A DNA stretch of 64,000 bases from Microplitis mediator (GCF_029852145.1 NC_079971.1:5265697-5329696); one strand, 5' to 3'; shown: positions 11,800 to 23,455, counted from the stretch's first letter. Notes: generated by a model not told the origin, from the letters alone. A program made the numbers and translations.

Positions 11800-11854
11800 T
11801 GCAACAAGAACAGAAGTAACAGATAATTTGGAAGGTAAAACGAGTGCTTATATA
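11800..11854 (-). promoter_or_regulatory. TATA promoter and leader exon, copy 1
   Basis: Minus-strand TATATAAGC (11,846-11,854), a likely start region AAATTATCTGT about 25-30 bases downstream, and a leader ending TTGCA|GTAAG at 11,800. The sequence is essentially identical in the twin and has the same layout as the promoter at 2086-2143. Confidence 0.65.
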
Positions 11855-12141
11855 CATTTATGTTATAATTACTGCAATTAAATTGATAATATTTTTCCTT
11901 GTGGTAGAACACAAAAAAAAAAAAAAAAACAATTATAATAAAATTTACATACGCAAACATCTGTATCTATTTAATAGACATTTCGAAAGTTGAATGCCAT
12001 TGGTCAATTATAAAATGTTTACCATTTCTTATCATCAAGAGGAACGAGTCGATACCTTGTAACTAGTTTGTTTTGTATCGAGTGATAAAAAATGAATCGA
12101 ATAGAATATAAAATTTTATTTTGTAAAAATAAAACTCTCCA

Positions 12142-13787
12142 TGGAGAGAAATGCTCGGTAAAAATTACAAAATATTATGGGAACGGTTCTCATATTTATG
12201 CGATAACAGGTTCTTTCGAAATATTTATTATAGGAATGGCACACATATTTGTATACAAATTATGGTAACCATTCCTATCTATGGGTTTTATTTCTATACG
12301 ATATCAGAGTATTTCCTATAAAATTATGGTAATAATTTCTATGTCATACTACGGTAACAATTATCATAATATTATAGTTATGGTTACCATAAAATTATGG
12401 TTATGCTTACCATAATATAATGATAAGTATTTCTATAATATGTGATAATTATTACCATATTATTTGGTAATAATTACCATAATATGTGGTACTAATTACC
12501 ATGATGGATAGCAGTAATTATCATAATAGATGGTAATTATTACCACAATACATGGTTATGATTGCCATAATATTATGGTAATAATTACCATACAGCATAC
12601 TTTTACCGTGAGATTTATAAATACTTCATATTATGGTAATGGTTACCATAATATATAGTAGTCATTACCATAATCTATAGTAATGGTTACCTCAAGCATG
12701 TAGTAATGACTACCACAATATATGGTACTAATTACAATACCATTTAGAAATTCCTCATATTATGGTAATGATTACCACAACATTACGGTAATAATTACTA
12801 TAAAATGTAGTAATAATTACCATAATATATACACTGTAAAAAGAGCGGTGTTAAAAATGGACTCGTTTTAACTCCGCCCGGTGTAAAAATAAAATTACAC
12901 CGGTGTAGGAGAAGTAATACACCGGTGTTAAAAATACCGGTGTTAAAGCGGGGTAACCGGTGTAAAAGCGGAGTAAAATCGGTGTAAAAGCGAGGTAACC
13001 AGTGTAAAAGCGAGGTAACCAGTGTAAAAGCGGAGTGATACTGGTGTAAAAGCGGGGTAAATAGCGTCCGCTTGGAGTATTAACTTTAAAGATTATAAAA
13101 CACAAACAATGTCAGTTCTTTATGAAAATTAATAAAAAATATGATTTGTAACAAGTATAGTGATCGAGTAAGTAAAAATATTCACAAAGTAAAATATTTT
13201 GACACCGTTAAATAATATCTACACCGGCGGCGGCGTTATTTTAACACCGCTTTCGGGGGTAAATTTAACACCGATAATTTTAACACCTACACCGCTTGAA
13301 CTTACCCCGGTGATTTTTTACAGTGTAGTAATAATTACCATAATATATGGTAATAATTACCATACCATTTAGACATTCCTCATATTATGGTAATCATTAC
13401 CACAACATTATGGTTATAGCTACCATACTAGCATAGTAATCGTTACCAAAATATTATAGAAATATTTCACATGCATTACAGGAGTGGTTACCATGATGTA
13501 TAGGGTTTATTCCCATACTAACCTAGGAACTGTTTCAATGTGGATAGAAGATTCATTCCTATGTGACGATAGGAACTACTCCTAAATATGGTAATCATTA
13601 CCGTAATGTAATTACCATACGATATAGGAACTAGTACCATAATTATAGGAATTGTTCTCATAGATATGGCAACTTTTCCCCAAAATTTTGGGTGCATATC
13701 CGATAATTCCAAGTAATTATTACCGTAACGTTATGGGTTGATATTCCATAAACTTACTGAGAACATTTATTATAATTCTTTCTCCGA
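12142..13787. repeat. Palindrome-array MITE, copy 1 (interrupted)
   Basis: Long run of variants of the palindromic word TTATGGTAATNATTACCATA, between ends resembling GGAGAGAAAT and ATTCTTTCTCC. It has no coding capacity and is duplicated with the segment (copy at 15,894-17,129). The run is split at 12,831-13,326 by another element. Confidence 0.8.
12831..13326. repeat. CACTGTAAAAA-ended MITE with 21-bp tandem repeats
   Basis: Begins ACACTGTAAAAA and ends TTTTTTACAGTGT. TA stands at both borders, as expected for a Tc1/mariner-type target, which is an inference. The interior (about 12,957-13,065) holds near-identical units of about 21 bases built on 'GGTGTAAAAGCGGGGTAA'. The element is absent from the duplicated unit, so it arrived after the duplication or was lost from the other copy. 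Confidence 0.85.
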
Positions 13788-14151
13788 GTAGAACATAGAT
13801 ACGAAAAAATGAATAAATCCTGATACTTTTATTTAAAATATTAATTGCTGCCAAGTAAATTTTAAAGAATTTAAAAAGCTTTAGCTAAAATTATTATTAG
13901 TATTTGTCAGAAATAAATAATTCATTTCAATAACTTTGTTTTATATAAAAATGAAATACATATATATTTAATATCTTAAATAAAAAATATATATTTGTAT
14001 CAAATAAAATATTTATTTGTGGTAAATAAATAAAATTAACGACATATAGCTCAAGCTACTTTATATATATTTGAAATATATAAACAACCGGATACCTGAC
14101 CTTAAATTTTAATTTCAAAATTAATAGTATTATTAATTGACTCAAGCCAAT

Positions 14152-14292
14152 CAGTGGAAAAGCACTCGGCGCGATACCGACATGGTCTGGGTTCGATTCC
14201 CAGTTCGGGCTATCTATATTTTTCTCAATTTATTGATAAATTGTCTTATTGAGAAGGTCAATTGTAAGTTTAGGTTTCACTATATTTTAAAA
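14152..14292 (+). repeat. tRNA-derived SINE-like piece at duplication junction
   Basis: Contains a T-arm with a perfect 5-bp stem, CTGGG (14,187-14,191), loop TTCGATT and CCCAG (14,199-14,203), and a TCGG/CCGA anticodon-like stem before it. A tail follows with TTATTGATAAA. It lies exactly between the two duplicated units. The D and acceptor stems are poor, so a functional tRNA is unlikely. Similar pieces occur near 30.75, 32.15 and 52.75 kb. Confidence 0.6.
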
Positions 14293-14446
14293 TAGGTTTT
14301 GGGTGATTAAAAAATAAAATGACACAATTAATTTTTAAATTGTTTTTATTGGATTGATTTTTGCATCTTATTTATCAATTTATGTAACATCATACTACTT
14401 TTCAGTAGATCTTCTATGATGATCTCCACGTTATGAAAATGAATCA

Positions 14447-15484
14447 TCACACACCTAAAATTTTATTTTGTTAATATATCAAAAATTTTAGTACTTCTGA
14501 ATAAATAAAACAATTACCAGGTTCAACCTCGCGTTTCTTCACTGATGGTTCTACTATTAAAATAGATATATTTTCAATTATGTATATATTGAGGAAAAAA
14601 AAAATTACATTTATAATTTCAATTTTACTAATTTTGTATTCAATCATAACTCGGGTCAAAAAATTTGATGGGTTTTAAATAAAATAAAAATTTTAAGTTT
14701 TTTCTACTCAATTTTTCTTTTTATTTTTATTTCATTAACATGGGAAATTTAATCGAACTTTGCCTGTACTATTCCTTATTTAGACTATTTCCAGACTCGT
14801 TTTCAATAATTTTTAGTCTAGTTTTGGTCGCCTGTAGGTCAAAATTATACTTTTTTCTCAAAATATTTTGCCTTCTTTTGTTTTTATTCAGACCAAAATT
14901 AGACTTTTTCTGCGTGCTATTTTTTTCAGTCTGTTTTTGATTGTCCTTGGATCAAAAACAGCTTAGAATTGTCATAAAAATTCTAAAATAGATAAATTTG
15001 TTCATATACTGACCAATTAGTCCAAATGCAGTCCAGTTATACTAAAATCAGATCAAATTTCTCGACCCGGGAAGTCAAAGAGTATTTAAATGGCAAAAAA
15101 AAAACACATGGAAATTGAATTTTTGATTTCAAAAATTTATATAAAAAAAAAAAAAAGTTGTAACAGGGAATTTTTCATAAAATGTTTAGTCTTTCTATTG
15201 TGTTCTATAATTAATATTTAAGTTTTTAACTTCAACTGAGATTATTTTTTTTTATGTATAAAATTCGTAAACTCGAAAAATTATTTGATTACTCTCATAA
15301 TTTTTGATGCTCGTTATTTTGATAGTAAGCTACGATGGGATGGGACTGATAATTTTGAAATATTATAAAAGTGATATCTTTCTGACCACATAAATGTACA
15401 GGTATATTTATATATTTATTTACCTGCGCTTGCAATCGCAACCAAGAGGACAAATACGAATATCATTGTATATATAATCTTCAT
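14447..15484 (-). CDS. Short secreted KREVEPG peptide, copy 2
   Basis: Exons are 15,424-15,484 (signal peptide MKIIYTMIFVFVLLVAIASA), 14,518-14,553 (VEPSVKKREVEP) and a last exon giving GV with TGA at 14,447-14,449. All junctions are phase 1. Against copy 1 the signal peptide differs at two residues, while the first six mature residues change from AKPAPL to VEPSVK and KREVEPGV is unchanged. The first intron is longer because of extra sequence around 15,155-15,400. A minus-strand AATAAA is at 14,345-14,350. Both copies keep an intact frame, arguing that both are or were recently functional. Confidence 0.7.
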
Positions 15485-15612
15485 GATTGAATTTTATTTT
15501 TTCTTCTTCTCAATTTAACATGAAAAAAAAAAGCAAACAATTTATAAATGCAATTTAATAGAATAATAAATATTATAAAAAAATAAAATAAAATAATTGT
15601 ATCAATACTTAC

Positions 15613-15667
15613 TGCAACAAGAACAGAAGTAACAGATAATTTGGAAGGTAAAACGAGTGCTTATATA
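15613..15667 (-). promoter_or_regulatory. TATA promoter and leader exon, copy 2
   Basis: Minus-strand TATATAAGC (15,659-15,667) and a leader ending TTGCA|GTAAG at 15,613. It is nearly base-for-base identical with copy 1. Confidence 0.65.
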
Positions 15668-15893
15668 CATTTATGTTATCATTACTGCAATTAAATGGAT
15701 AATATTTTTCTTTGTGGTGGAATACAAAAAAAAAAAAAAAAAAAGAAAAGAAAAACAATTATAAACTATTTACCATTTCTTATCATCAAGGAGAACGAGT
15801 CGATACCTTGTAACTAGTTTGTTTTGTATCGAGTGATAAAAAATGAAACGAATAGAATATAAAATTTTATTTTGTAAAAAAAAAGGCTACATG

Positions 15894-17129
15894 GAGAGAA
15901 ATTCTCGGTAACAATTACAAAATATTATGGGAACGGTTCCCATATCGTATGGTAACAGATTTTTTTCGAAATATTGGTTCTAGGAATGGCACACATACGA
16001 ATTATGGTAACCATCCCTATTTATAGGTTTTTTTCCTATACGATATCAGAATATTTCCTATACAATACTGGTAATAACTTCTATATCATACTACGGTAAG
16101 TATTATCATGATATTATAGTTACGGTTACCATAAAATTATGGTTATGCTTGCCATAATATTATGATAAGTATTATATGTAGTACTTTAATATGTGGTAAT
16201 AATTACTATATTATATGGTAATCATTACCATAATATGTGGTAATGATTTCCATAAAGCATAGTAACTTTTACCGCGACATTTAGAAACACTTCATATTAT
16301 GGTAATGGTTACCATAATATATAGTAATTATTACCACAATTCGTGGTAATGGTTACCATAATATATGGTAATGACTACCGCAATATATTTATGGTAATAT
16401 ATGGTAATGATTACCGCGAACATATAGTCATGATTACCACAATATATGGTACGAATTACCATACCATTTAAAAATTCCTCAGATGATGGTAATTATTACC
16501 ATCACATTACGGTAATAATTACTATAAAATGTGGTAACTATTACTGTAACATTAAAAAACTCTTCATATTATGGTAATGATTATCGTAACATTATGGTAA
16601 TCGTTACTATAATATACAGTAATAATTACCATACCATTTAAAAATTCCTTATATTAGGCTCTCTTAAAATGAACCAGGGAAATTTCACTGATTCTCCAGT
16701 GAAATCCACTGATTTATTTTAAGAGAGTGGATATCATTAACACAACATTACGGTTATAGCTACCATACTAGCATAGTAATCGTTACCATAACATTATAGG
16801 AATATTTCACATCATATATTACAGGAGCGGTTACCATGATGTATAGGGTTTATTCTCATACTAACCTAGAAACCGTTTCAATGTAGATATAAGATTCATT
16901 CCTGTGTGACGATGGAAACTATTCCCAAGTATGATAATCATTATAGTAATTTAATTACCATAAGATATAGGAACTTGTACCATAATTATAGGAATTGTTC
17001 TCATAGATATGGCAACTTTTCCCCAAAATTATGGGCGTGTATCCGATAATTTCAAGTAATTATTACCGTAACGTTATGGGTTGATATTCCATAATTTTAC
17101 GAAGAACATTTATCATAATTCTCTCTCCG
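15894..17129. repeat. Palindrome-array MITE, copy 2
   Basis: Duplicate of 12,142-13,787 without the 496-bp insertion. It is again made of ATGGTAATNATTACCAT words. A different, 69-bp insertion splits it at 16,659-16,727. Confidence 0.8.
16659..16727. repeat. 69-bp miniature inverted-repeat insertion
   Basis: CTCTCTTAAAAT (16,659-16,670) and ATTTTAAGAGAG (16,716-16,727) are exact complements. The interior is also partly self-complementary (TTTCACTG/CAGTGAAA). It is absent at the equivalent place in unit 1, near 13,383. Confidence 0.85.
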
Positions 17130-17517
17130 AGTAGAACATAGATACGAAAAAAAAATTAAAAATATTTTTTATAAATGAATAAATCCTGATACTTCTATTT
17201 GAAATATCAATTGCCACTAATTAAATTTTAAAGAATTCAAAAAGCTTTAGCTAAAATTATTGTTAGTATTTGTCAGAAATAAATAATTCATTTTAATAAC
17301 TTTGTTTTTAATAAAAATAAAATCTGTATATATTTAATATCTTGAATAAAAAATATATATTTGTATCAAATAAAAGATGTATTTGTGGTAAATAAATAAA
17401 ATTAACGACATATAGCTCAAGCTACTCTATATATATTTACAATATATAAACAACCGGATACCTGACCTTAAATTTTAATTTCAAAATTAAAAGTATTATT
17501 AATTGACTCAAACCAAT

Positions 17518-19383
17518 CTATAAAAAAAACCGATAGTCATAAATAATTAATAAAATATGTAATTATTTATTAACCAACTAATTATTTTATTTATAAATTA
17601 ATTATAAATAATAAATCAATCTCCGTTGATTTTGAAGCATTTAAAATTTATTTAATATATATTAAATTTCCGAAACTTATATATTTACATAAATTATTTA
17701 TTCATCACAAATTAATACCCAATTGCCCACGTGCATATGGAATTTATTTATGTAAAATATAAATTTATTAAATGAAACTTTTTCCAGTGCACACAAAGTT
17801 TCGAATTTCCTTTTTTATAAAAAAAAAAAAAATAATTAAATTTTTTAATTATTAACAAAACTTTAGTACTTGTATACAAACTTAACAATTGTATCCTTTA
17901 TATTTACGTGTACGTCTGCGTCTAAATTTCCGAGTGTATTCTATAAAAGTTGTTCACAAATGCCAAGCCCCTGGAGCACACGGAATTGCACTGTTTCGTA
18001 GTACACAGATAAGGGTAGTAGGAAAAGCAAAGTACTGAGGGTAAGAGAGAGTGAGGAAAGTAAAATGAGATGGGACGGGATGAAATCCAAGTATATATGA
18101 GAAGAGAGGAGAGAGGAGAGAGTGTGAGGGTAAAGAGGATAAGGGTAGAAAGAGTGAGTATGAGAGTAGAGGTCCACATTTGCATACTCGTCAGCTGTGC
18201 TTCCTTCAACTTTTCCGTGACACCCGCCTCTTCGTTCATCTCCTCAGCCTCGTCGCACCCTTTTCCACTGACACTCTCCCACCCCCACCCCCTTCCCTTC
18301 TCTTTTCCACCTACACCCCATAGCCCACAGCCCACAGCCCATACTCTCGACTAAAGGCTTCACGTATACACCCTTCCACCCAACCCCACGTACGACAACG
18401 ATGCACGTCAGGGACTCGAGAAAAGCACCCGTGTATTTCTAGTCCCGATTCATAATTGCAAATTTCCTCGCCTTATTTATGCAACCAGTTCGCATCCCCT
18501 TTTCTCACCCCCTACTCTCTTCCCTCCTCATAAACTTTTCTCACCAGACATTTTCAAACTAATACTAATATACATTTTAAAATATATATATGTATATAAT
18601 TATTTTCGATAAAACTTTTATCACTTTATTGCTGACTATCATATTTATATTTTAGAAAAATTTTTAACGGGAGCTATTTATTTTTTTTTTAGAAGAAAAT
18701 ATGATACGGGGGTTAAAAAGCTTGAGTTTAAATGTCTCACAAGGCCGTATATTTTCACTTTGTCACATGTGTCGTGATTGTTGGTGTCTTTGTCACGTTG
18801 GCAGCTGCCTTTGCAATACAAAGAGAGCTTTAGTATTTTCTCTTCACCCTTGGACTCGCGACGCCTACGTAAAACTCCTTTTACCTCTCTCACCCTGTAT
18901 GCATATATATATACTATATATATACGACCCCTCACGATTTCTCCATCCGTCCATACCACGTTTTACCCAGAAGAAATGGTGATACAATGATGCGCAGTTA
19001 TGCATTATGTATGCTCGAGGTAAAAGCTAGTTTCTCATTTAGGGCGTTCAGAAAACCATCTCTTGCTATATATATGAACACACATTCACCTTTTACGTTT
19101 ATTCGTATGTTTTAAAAAGTGGAAAACAATTGAAAAGTTTAAATCACAGAATAAATTATTGAGTTTCCTTTTAAATGAAAATATAATACTTGATAATTCG
19201 CTAGCAGCCTTCACCCTCTTTGTAGAAGTTCATAAACAGAAAATAATAAAATAGATAAAGTAGTACTAAAAATAGCCCGATTTAGTATTTTAGTCACTAA
19301 TTTAAAAAAAAAGTTAATGGGCTCATTGGCATAAGTTTATTGGGCTCAAGGAATTTTATGGTTTTCGGACATGAAACATTCTT
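17518..19383. other. No gene recognised
   Basis: AT-rich to about 17,920, then a less AT-rich stretch (17,930-18,540 and 18,690-18,980) with strong purine/pyrimidine strand bias. That bias keeps several frames open at once on both strands. No splice-bounded coding exon stands out. Confidence 0.45.
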
Positions 19384-19514
19384 ACAGGGAAAAAAATAAA
19401 TAGTACTGGTTACCGTTCTGTGCAGTAATCGACGAAAAGTTTAGGGAAAAATATATTTTAATATGACTGATTGATATTAGAACAGGAGTAAGTCATTGCT
19501 TAACACGGACTATT

Positions 19515-19880
19515 ACACGCTGAAAAAAAAATGGTAATACTTGCCATCTTAACGAAGTAACTATTCCCAGCCTTACATTTTAATGATTCTCATTCTTTTA
19601 TGTTAACTTTTCCTATCGGAGATGCCAAGCATTCTTATCTAGATAGTAACCATTCTTATCCGTGATGATAATCATTGCTATCTTAGAAGGCAAAATCAAA
19701 AATTTTTTAGACATAAGAAATATTAATATCTAGATGGTAACTATTACTATCGGCAATAGTAATTATTGCTATACGAGAAACGAATAGTTAACATAAAAGC
19801 ATGATAATGATTATCACATACAGATGGTAATCATTCCCTATTGCAAGATGATAATAGTTAGCATTTTTTTTTCAGCGTGT
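19515..19880. repeat. ACACGCTGAAAAA-ended MITE in left arm
   Basis: Ends ACACGCTGAAAAAAAAA and TTTTTTTTTCAGCGTGT. The interior carries GGTAATNATTACC-like words. The right arm of the foldback has the uninterrupted site 'ACTATTACTTTTTAAAC' in complement. Confidence 0.9.
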
Positions 19881-20470
19881 ACTTTTTAAACAGTAGCCAG
19901 TGCTGTGCTATACAGTACATGAAACGTATGACTGGTTACTGTTAAAATAGTCGTCGATTATAGCTCAAGAGTATACAAACCTCTCAGCACAGCTTTTATT
20001 ACTGTATAGAATGCGAGAATTTGTTATTTAGTGACAGAAATGGTTACTTAAGTCTCGTAGTTCTCATTAATATCCAGAACAGTGATCGATCCTGTTTTGA
20101 CATAAACTATTACTAAATTCATATGTGTTTGTAGCGTCAAAAATAGTAAAGACACATATAAAGTTAGTAACCGTTCGTGTCAGAACAGGACTGAGTACTG
20201 TTCTAGATGTCAATAAGATACACAAGATCTAAGTAACCATTTCTGACACTAAATAGTAAGTTCTCGCATTCTATACAGCAATAAAAGCTGTGCTGAGAGG
20301 TTTGTATACTCTTGAACTATGAACGACGACTATTTTAACAGTAACCAGTCATATGTTTCATGTTCTGTGTACCACAGAACTGGTTACTGTTTAAAAAGTA
20401 ATAGTACGTGTTAAGCAATGACTTATTCCTGTTCTAATATGAATCAGTCATATTAAAATGCATTTTTCCC

Positions 20471-20966
20471 TACACTGAAAAAAAAAACTGGTTTTCTGAA
20501 CTATGAAAAACATAGTTCAATGAAGCCTCCACTATTACCCTCAGTTCAGATAACTAATACATAGTTGTAAAATGTACGATGATATCATAGTTGTTTTAAC
20601 TGTGTTATAGTTCAATGAACAATGACAATAGCGAACGTAATTAAGTAAAAAATGGTGTTCTTACTACAAAAAAATAATGAAGAAAAATCCTTAATTATAT
20701 TCGTCGACGACTTAAATGATGTTAAATTGATGAAATTATAATCGTACAATTGCTGAAACATTTGTGATTCTGCTGAAGAATAAGTTCTAAGAAATAATAT
20801 TGAATAGTTACCACAACAAAACAAATGCTTAGTTAAAACTACTACTTTCAAATAGTTTCGGGCACTATGATATAGTTCAAGAAACTAGATATATTAGTTA
20901 AGATGACTACTTTTTCATTCTCATCCCTTTCTAGTTACCACAACCATGCACTTTTTTCTCAGTGTA
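20471..20966. repeat. TACACTGAAAAA-ended MITE in right arm
   Basis: Ends TACACTGAAAAAA and TTTTTTCTCAGTGTA. The left arm keeps the empty site around 19,440 (GAAAAGTTTAGGGAAAAA), suggesting TA target use. A 79-codon minus-strand frame inside has no support. Confidence 0.85.
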
Positions 20967-21025
20967 TACTTTTCGTCGATTACTGCGTAGAACAGTAACC
21001 AGTACTATCTATTTATTTCGGTGTA

Positions 21026-22336
21026 GGAGGATTTTCCATTTCTTTGTATCTGGAACAGATGCGCATGAACAGAATTTTCCTTGTTTATGGAAAAGAGAAC
21101 AATTTCCATAAATAAATTACTATTAAAAAAACTATAAAACTTCATGGATAAATGAATTTTCTTCGTTTTTTAAAAATCGGCTATACCATTTTTTTAAACG
21201 ATCTCTGAGGTCAAAGTTCACGCCATCACAATAAAATATTAAATGTATTGAGATTCAAAAAGTAAAAATTTTTTGAGAACAAAGGAATATAAATTGTTAA
21301 TTTATCTAGGGGCTTAAGGTTTGTAATTACGTTTGTTTTATAGCCGTGATACTTAACTTAATTGTATAATTGGTAAGCAAAAGCCAGAGACGTGACGCCA
21401 GATCCACGCGTACAATCCAGACTAAAAAAAAAAAAAACAAAATATATGAAATAAAGGGGTTGACTTGCTGATGCTTAAGGGTTTTTTAAATGTCCCTGTT
21501 AACGCGACCTCAGTCTTCTTTCTCGGTTCTCGGTTCTCAGTTTCTCTTAATTTACTCGTTGCTAATTCCACGCGTTTTAATTTCGTGAAAACCCGATGAG
21601 CGTCACTTGTTCATTAACCCTCTTTTCATTTTATTTTTTTATTTTTATCTCTAGAGATTGGGAGAAAAAAAATATTCCTAACTGTTTTTCAACAGCTTTA
21701 TATTTATATATACATATATATTATATATAAAGCCTTAAGGTTTCTCTTTACTTACTCGAAAGACTAAAATTCATCTTCCCTCTCTCACTTGTCATCCTTT
21801 AGCTCGAACGTCGCCGAGTTCGTCAAATATTTGCTCAATCACCGCAAAGACATTTCACTAACTTGCTCTCGGCTGCTGAGACCGGATCGTTTTCGAGATA
21901 AAAAGAGACCAAGTTTAACCAAGAGCGTTAGATAGAGAAAATTTTAAGGGCTAGAGTAGGGCCAGGGGTGAGGGTAAAAGTAAAGGAAAGAGAGAAAGAG
22001 TAAATGCAGTGAGAGAATCCATGGAAACCATTTTCGGGCGCGATCGTCGTCATAAGTCTTGAATTTATGGGATTCGTTCGGTCGAGGGTTCCTACTAGTG
22101 GACTGTAGCTACGAATAAACCAGAATGTAATAAAATGTATTAGAGCAAAAGAGATATTTGCTTAATTATAAGAGCTTTTACGTACCCTCACACTACCGAT
22201 AAAATATCCTTTTAAATTATTAAATGCTTACAAGAATTAACGTCTGATCAAAGCCATTTCCGCAGCTCATTATCAAAAGCAACCGCTTCGTCTAATAAAT
22301 TGGGCCACTTAAATCTTTTGTTGATACTCGCAATAG
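21026..22336. other. No gene recognised
   Basis: Mixed AT-rich and moderately GC sequence, with a less AT-rich part at 21,480-22,110. No exon with credible splice sites or a long frame was found. Confidence 0.45.
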
Positions 22337-23455
22337 TTACCCGCATGGAAATATCATATATGGTAAACATATACTAAAAAATATATGTTACAGATATAAA
22401 TATATATGTGACTATACATGAAATCTTATATAGAACTATATATAGATTTTGGCCGATTTTATTATATTTCTATATATGTTTTCTCTTATATGATTTTATA
22501 TATTTCCGTATAACTTCAATATATTATTTATATATTTGAAAACTTATAATTTTAATATATTCAAAAATAAATGTTATTTATATATGAAAAAAAATAAGAA
22601 TACATATATAATTCATTATTATATGGCACGATATATGTACCATGTATTTAACTTTATAAATTTTTGTATATTTTTCGATATATAGAACCATATAAGTCTC
22701 CTCATATATGTAAGAATAAATAAAATCTATTCTTTTCTGTCTTCCTCTCTATGTTGTAAGATTCAAACATTGTGTTCAGAATATATATATGTGTGCTAGC
22801 TTACAAATTTATACCTTCGCAGATTTGAATCACGGTGGAAACACGGTGGGTTTGTTCCATTTTACCACTGTGATTACGCGGTGTATCCACCGTGATTCCA
22901 CGGTGGCTTGACCACTGTGTATACACGGTGTTTCCACTGTGATTACGCAGTGGATACACCGTGGAACCACGGTGGTGAAATAGCACAAAGCCACCGTGGA
23001 ATCATGGTGGATACACCGCGTAATCACAGTAGAAACACCGTGTATACACAGTGGTCAAGCCACCGTGGAATCACGGTGGATACACCGCGTAATCACAGTG
23101 GATACACTGTGTATACCCGGTGGTGAAATGGAACAAACCCACCGTGTAACCACGGTGGATCCACGGTGTTTACACTTCTACGGTGTTTCCACCGTGATTC
23201 AAATCTGCGAGGGTATATATAATTATCAATATATGTAATACATATATGTGCTAACTTATAAGTTTACATATATAATTATAAATATATATAATACATGTAT
23301 TAACTTATAAACTTACGTATATAATTACTGATATTAAAACTTACTATATTATATATAAGAAAATATATATCGTTTTTGGACATTTATATGGTCCCATATT
23401 GATTATATATTTTCCCATATATATTTATCATATATGGTATTTTCATGCAGGTAAA
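22337..23455. repeat. ATATATGGT-type MITE enclosing a GC-rich palindrome
   Basis: The left end ACCCGCATGGAAATATCATA and the right end around 23,425-23,455 (ATGGTATTTTCATGCAGGTAA) are complements. The outer part is TATATA-rich. The element at 44,704-45,515 has related ends. A second insertion occupies 22,811-23,216. Confidence 0.8.
22811..23216. repeat. CACGGTGG palindrome array
   Basis: A 400-bp inverted repeat with ends around GCAGATTTGAATCACGGTGG and its complement. It is filled with dozens of CACGGTG/CACCGTG words in both orientations, interspersed with TGTATACAC. Its base composition is strikingly unlike its AT-rich host. The overlapping open frames on both strands are consequences of the repeat. 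Confidence 0.9.

Larger units (their letters stand above)
10782..14151. repeat. Tandem segmental duplication, unit 1
   Basis: Starts near 'TTTTGGGTGAT' and ends near 'GACTCAAGCCAATC'. It aligns almost throughout with 14,293-17,517: the peptide gene, its promoter, the palindromic MITE and the AT-rich tail. Differences include a 496-bp insertion (12,831-13,326) here, and about 240 extra bases in the gene's intron plus a 69-bp insertion in unit 2. Confidence 0.9.
14293..17517. repeat. Tandem segmental duplication, unit 2
   Basis: Direct repeat of 10,782-14,151, starting at 'TTTTGGGTGATTAAAAAAT' and ending 'GACTCAAACCAATC'. It carries its own copy of the peptide gene, promoter and palindrome-array MITE. 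Confidence 0.9.
19384..21025. repeat. 1.6-kb foldback element
   Basis: A giant inverted repeat centred near 20,130. The left arm starts around 'AATAGTACTGGTTACCG' and the right arm ends with the complement around 21,010. Words such as CTGTGCTGAGAGGTTTGTA are matched across the centre. Each arm carries a different nested MITE (19,515-19,880 and 20,471-20,966). Removing these restores near-symmetric arms of about 390 bases. Confidence 0.9.

Noticed and set aside
12851..13105. 84-codon minus-strand frame with LHRFYTGY-like repeats
   Set aside because: Produced by the 21-base tandem repeat inside a MITE.
14152..14292. Functional tRNA gene
   Set aside because: Only the T-arm and part of an anticodon stem pair; acceptor and D arms fail. 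The same holds for the pieces at 30.8, 32.15 and 52.75 kb.
17922..18335. 137-codon minus-strand frame
   Set aside because: Strong purine/pyrimidine strand bias keeps several frames open on both strands. No start context, splice site or motif.
22801..23238. Four overlapping frames rich in His, Thr, Val
   Set aside because: All come from the CACGGTGG palindrome, which is open on both strands by symmetry.
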